Shown here: positions 5,768 through 6,436 of the stretch, piece by piece
Position numbering within the stretch: position 1 is the stretch's first letter
Layout: every line of letters begins with the position of its first letter
NCBI GenBank assembly: GCA_938030645.1
Contig: CALHHQ010000223.1
Location: 1 to 6,436 of the forward strand
Direction: 5' to 3'
DNA: 6,436 bases
Source: an uncultured Rhizobiaceae group bacterium
GTDB taxonomy: Bacteria > Pseudomonadota > Alphaproteobacteria > Rhizobiales > Rhizobiaceae
The notes under the pieces: model-generated
What the model was told of the DNA's origin: nothing
Databases searched by the model: none
What the model saw: the letters and a program-made list of their open reading frames with translations, nothing else
Program-made: the position numbers and the translations under genes

Positions 5768-6436
5768 TCACACGGATTTTAGTGTGCCATCTTGGCTTGA
5801 TTGTGTTGCAGCATCCGCAAGCCTCTGAGCCTTTAATCCATCAAGACCATTTGGTTGCGGTTCTTTGCCTTCCACCAAACAATCGACGAAATGTCTTAGT
5901 TCAGCCAAATAGGCATCTGCATAACGCTCCAAGAAAAATGCCTGTGTAGGAGACTTCGTAAATCCGCCTTCATTTGCAATTTCAACAGTGCTCTCAAGCA
6001 CATTATCTGCCCGAATGAGACCTTTGGAACCATGCACCTCGATCCGTTGATCATACCCATAACTCGCGCGACGTGAGTTTGTAATTTGGCAAATTTTCCC
6101 ACTCGCGGTTTTTAGTGTTACTGCTGCAGTATCAAAGTCTCCTGCCTCACCAATTGCGGGATCGACCAAACAAGAACCTGTAGCGTGCAATTCAACAGGG
6201 TCCTCACCCAACAGAAAACGAGCCATGTCAAAATCATGGATCATCATATCTCGAAAAATACCACCAGAAGATTTGATATAACTGACGGGTGGCGGTGAAG
6301 GATCACGCGACAAAATTGTCACCAGTTCAACATCGCCCACAACACCATCGCGCAACTGCTTTTCCAAATGGGCAAAGTTGGGATCGAACCGCCTGTTGAA
6401 TGCCGTCATGAAAGCAACGTTTGCCTCATCAACCAC
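5768..6436 (-). CDS. iolG: Inositol 2-dehydrogenase-like Gfo/Idh/MocA oxidoreductase, C-terminal part (5' end outside the window)
   Basis: The C-terminal 223 codons of a cytoplasmic NAD-dependent sugar/polyol dehydrogenase, most like IolG, which oxidises myo-inositol to scyllo-inosose at the start of inositol catabolism. Recognisable blocks are AFNRRFDPNF, SRDPSPPPVSYIKSSGG, FRDMMIHDFDMARFLLGEDP, LVDPAIGEAGDFDTAAVTLK, NSRRASYGYDQRIEVHGSKG and FFLERYADAYLAEL. The aspartate and histidine in RDMMIHDFD (about 63 and 67 of the visible part, four apart) match the Asp172/His176 catalytic pair of the Bacillus enzyme. The nucleotide-binding N-terminal domain of about 105-110 residues, with its glycine-rich loop and catalytic lysine, is beyond the window edge. 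The GTG at 6436-6434 is an internal valine codon, not a start. Related enzymes can act on other inositols or sugars, so the exact substrate is less certain than the family. Confidence 0.9.
   Translation of the reverse strand: MVDEANVAFMTAFNRRFDPNFAHLEKQLRDGVVGDVELVTILSRDPSPPPVSYIKSSGGIFRDMMIHDFDMARFLLGEDPVELHATGSCLVDPAIGEAGDFDTAAVTLKTASGKICQITNSRRASYGYDQRIEVHGSKGLIRADNVLESTVEIANEGGFTKSPTQAFFLERYADAYLAELRHFVDCLVEGKEPQPNGLDGLKAQRLADAATQSSQDGTLKSV

Noticed and set aside
6434..6436. GTG at the window edge as the start of the dehydrogenase
   Set aside because: The visible part begins in the middle of the conserved IolG fold and lacks the nucleotide-binding domain, so the codon is an internal valine of a gene cut by the window edge.

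Overview
The window is a run of five protein-coding genes, all on the minus strand, with no RNA genes, mobile elements, CRISPR arrays or phage-defence genes that I can see. The proteins are typical of Alphaproteobacteria: an IolG-type inositol dehydrogenase, a TAXI-type TRAP transporter with a fused membrane subunit, and a cytoplasmic phosphonate-hydrolase-like sulfatase. Base composition looks close to half GC by eye, which fits a marine or host-associated member such as a Rhodobacterales or Hyphomicrobiales relative. This taxonomic guess is an inference from protein families only.

Layout in the direction of transcription (high to low coordinates): the C-terminal two thirds of an inositol 2-dehydrogenase-like oxidoreductase (enters at 6436, ends at 5768); a 78-base gap with two small dyads; a type I sulfatase / phosphonate monoester hydrolase-like enzyme (5689 to 4067); a 158-base gap with a long AT-rich palindrome and a possible promoter; a TAXI-family periplasmic solute-binding protein (3908 to 2856); an 82-base gap with a strong stem-loop; a fused 4TM-12TM TRAP permease (2773 to 383); and, only 9 bases further on, the N-terminal third of an acyl-CoA dehydrogenase that leaves the window at position 1.

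The arrangement reads as a catabolic gene cluster. The binding protein and the fused permease make a complete TAXI-TRAP importer. The sulfatase has no signal peptide, so it probably acts on something already inside the cell, plausibly a sulfate (or phosphonate/phosphate) ester brought in by the importer. The inositol dehydrogenase and the acyl-CoA dehydrogenase would oxidise a polyol/sugar part and an acyl-CoA-type part respectively. The real substrate cannot be read from the sequence. The gap before the binding protein is long enough for a separate promoter, so the window may hold two transcription units (dehydrogenase-sulfatase, and transporter-acyl-CoA dehydrogenase). The cluster is ordinary in its parts; its interest lies in the combination and in the intergenic signals.
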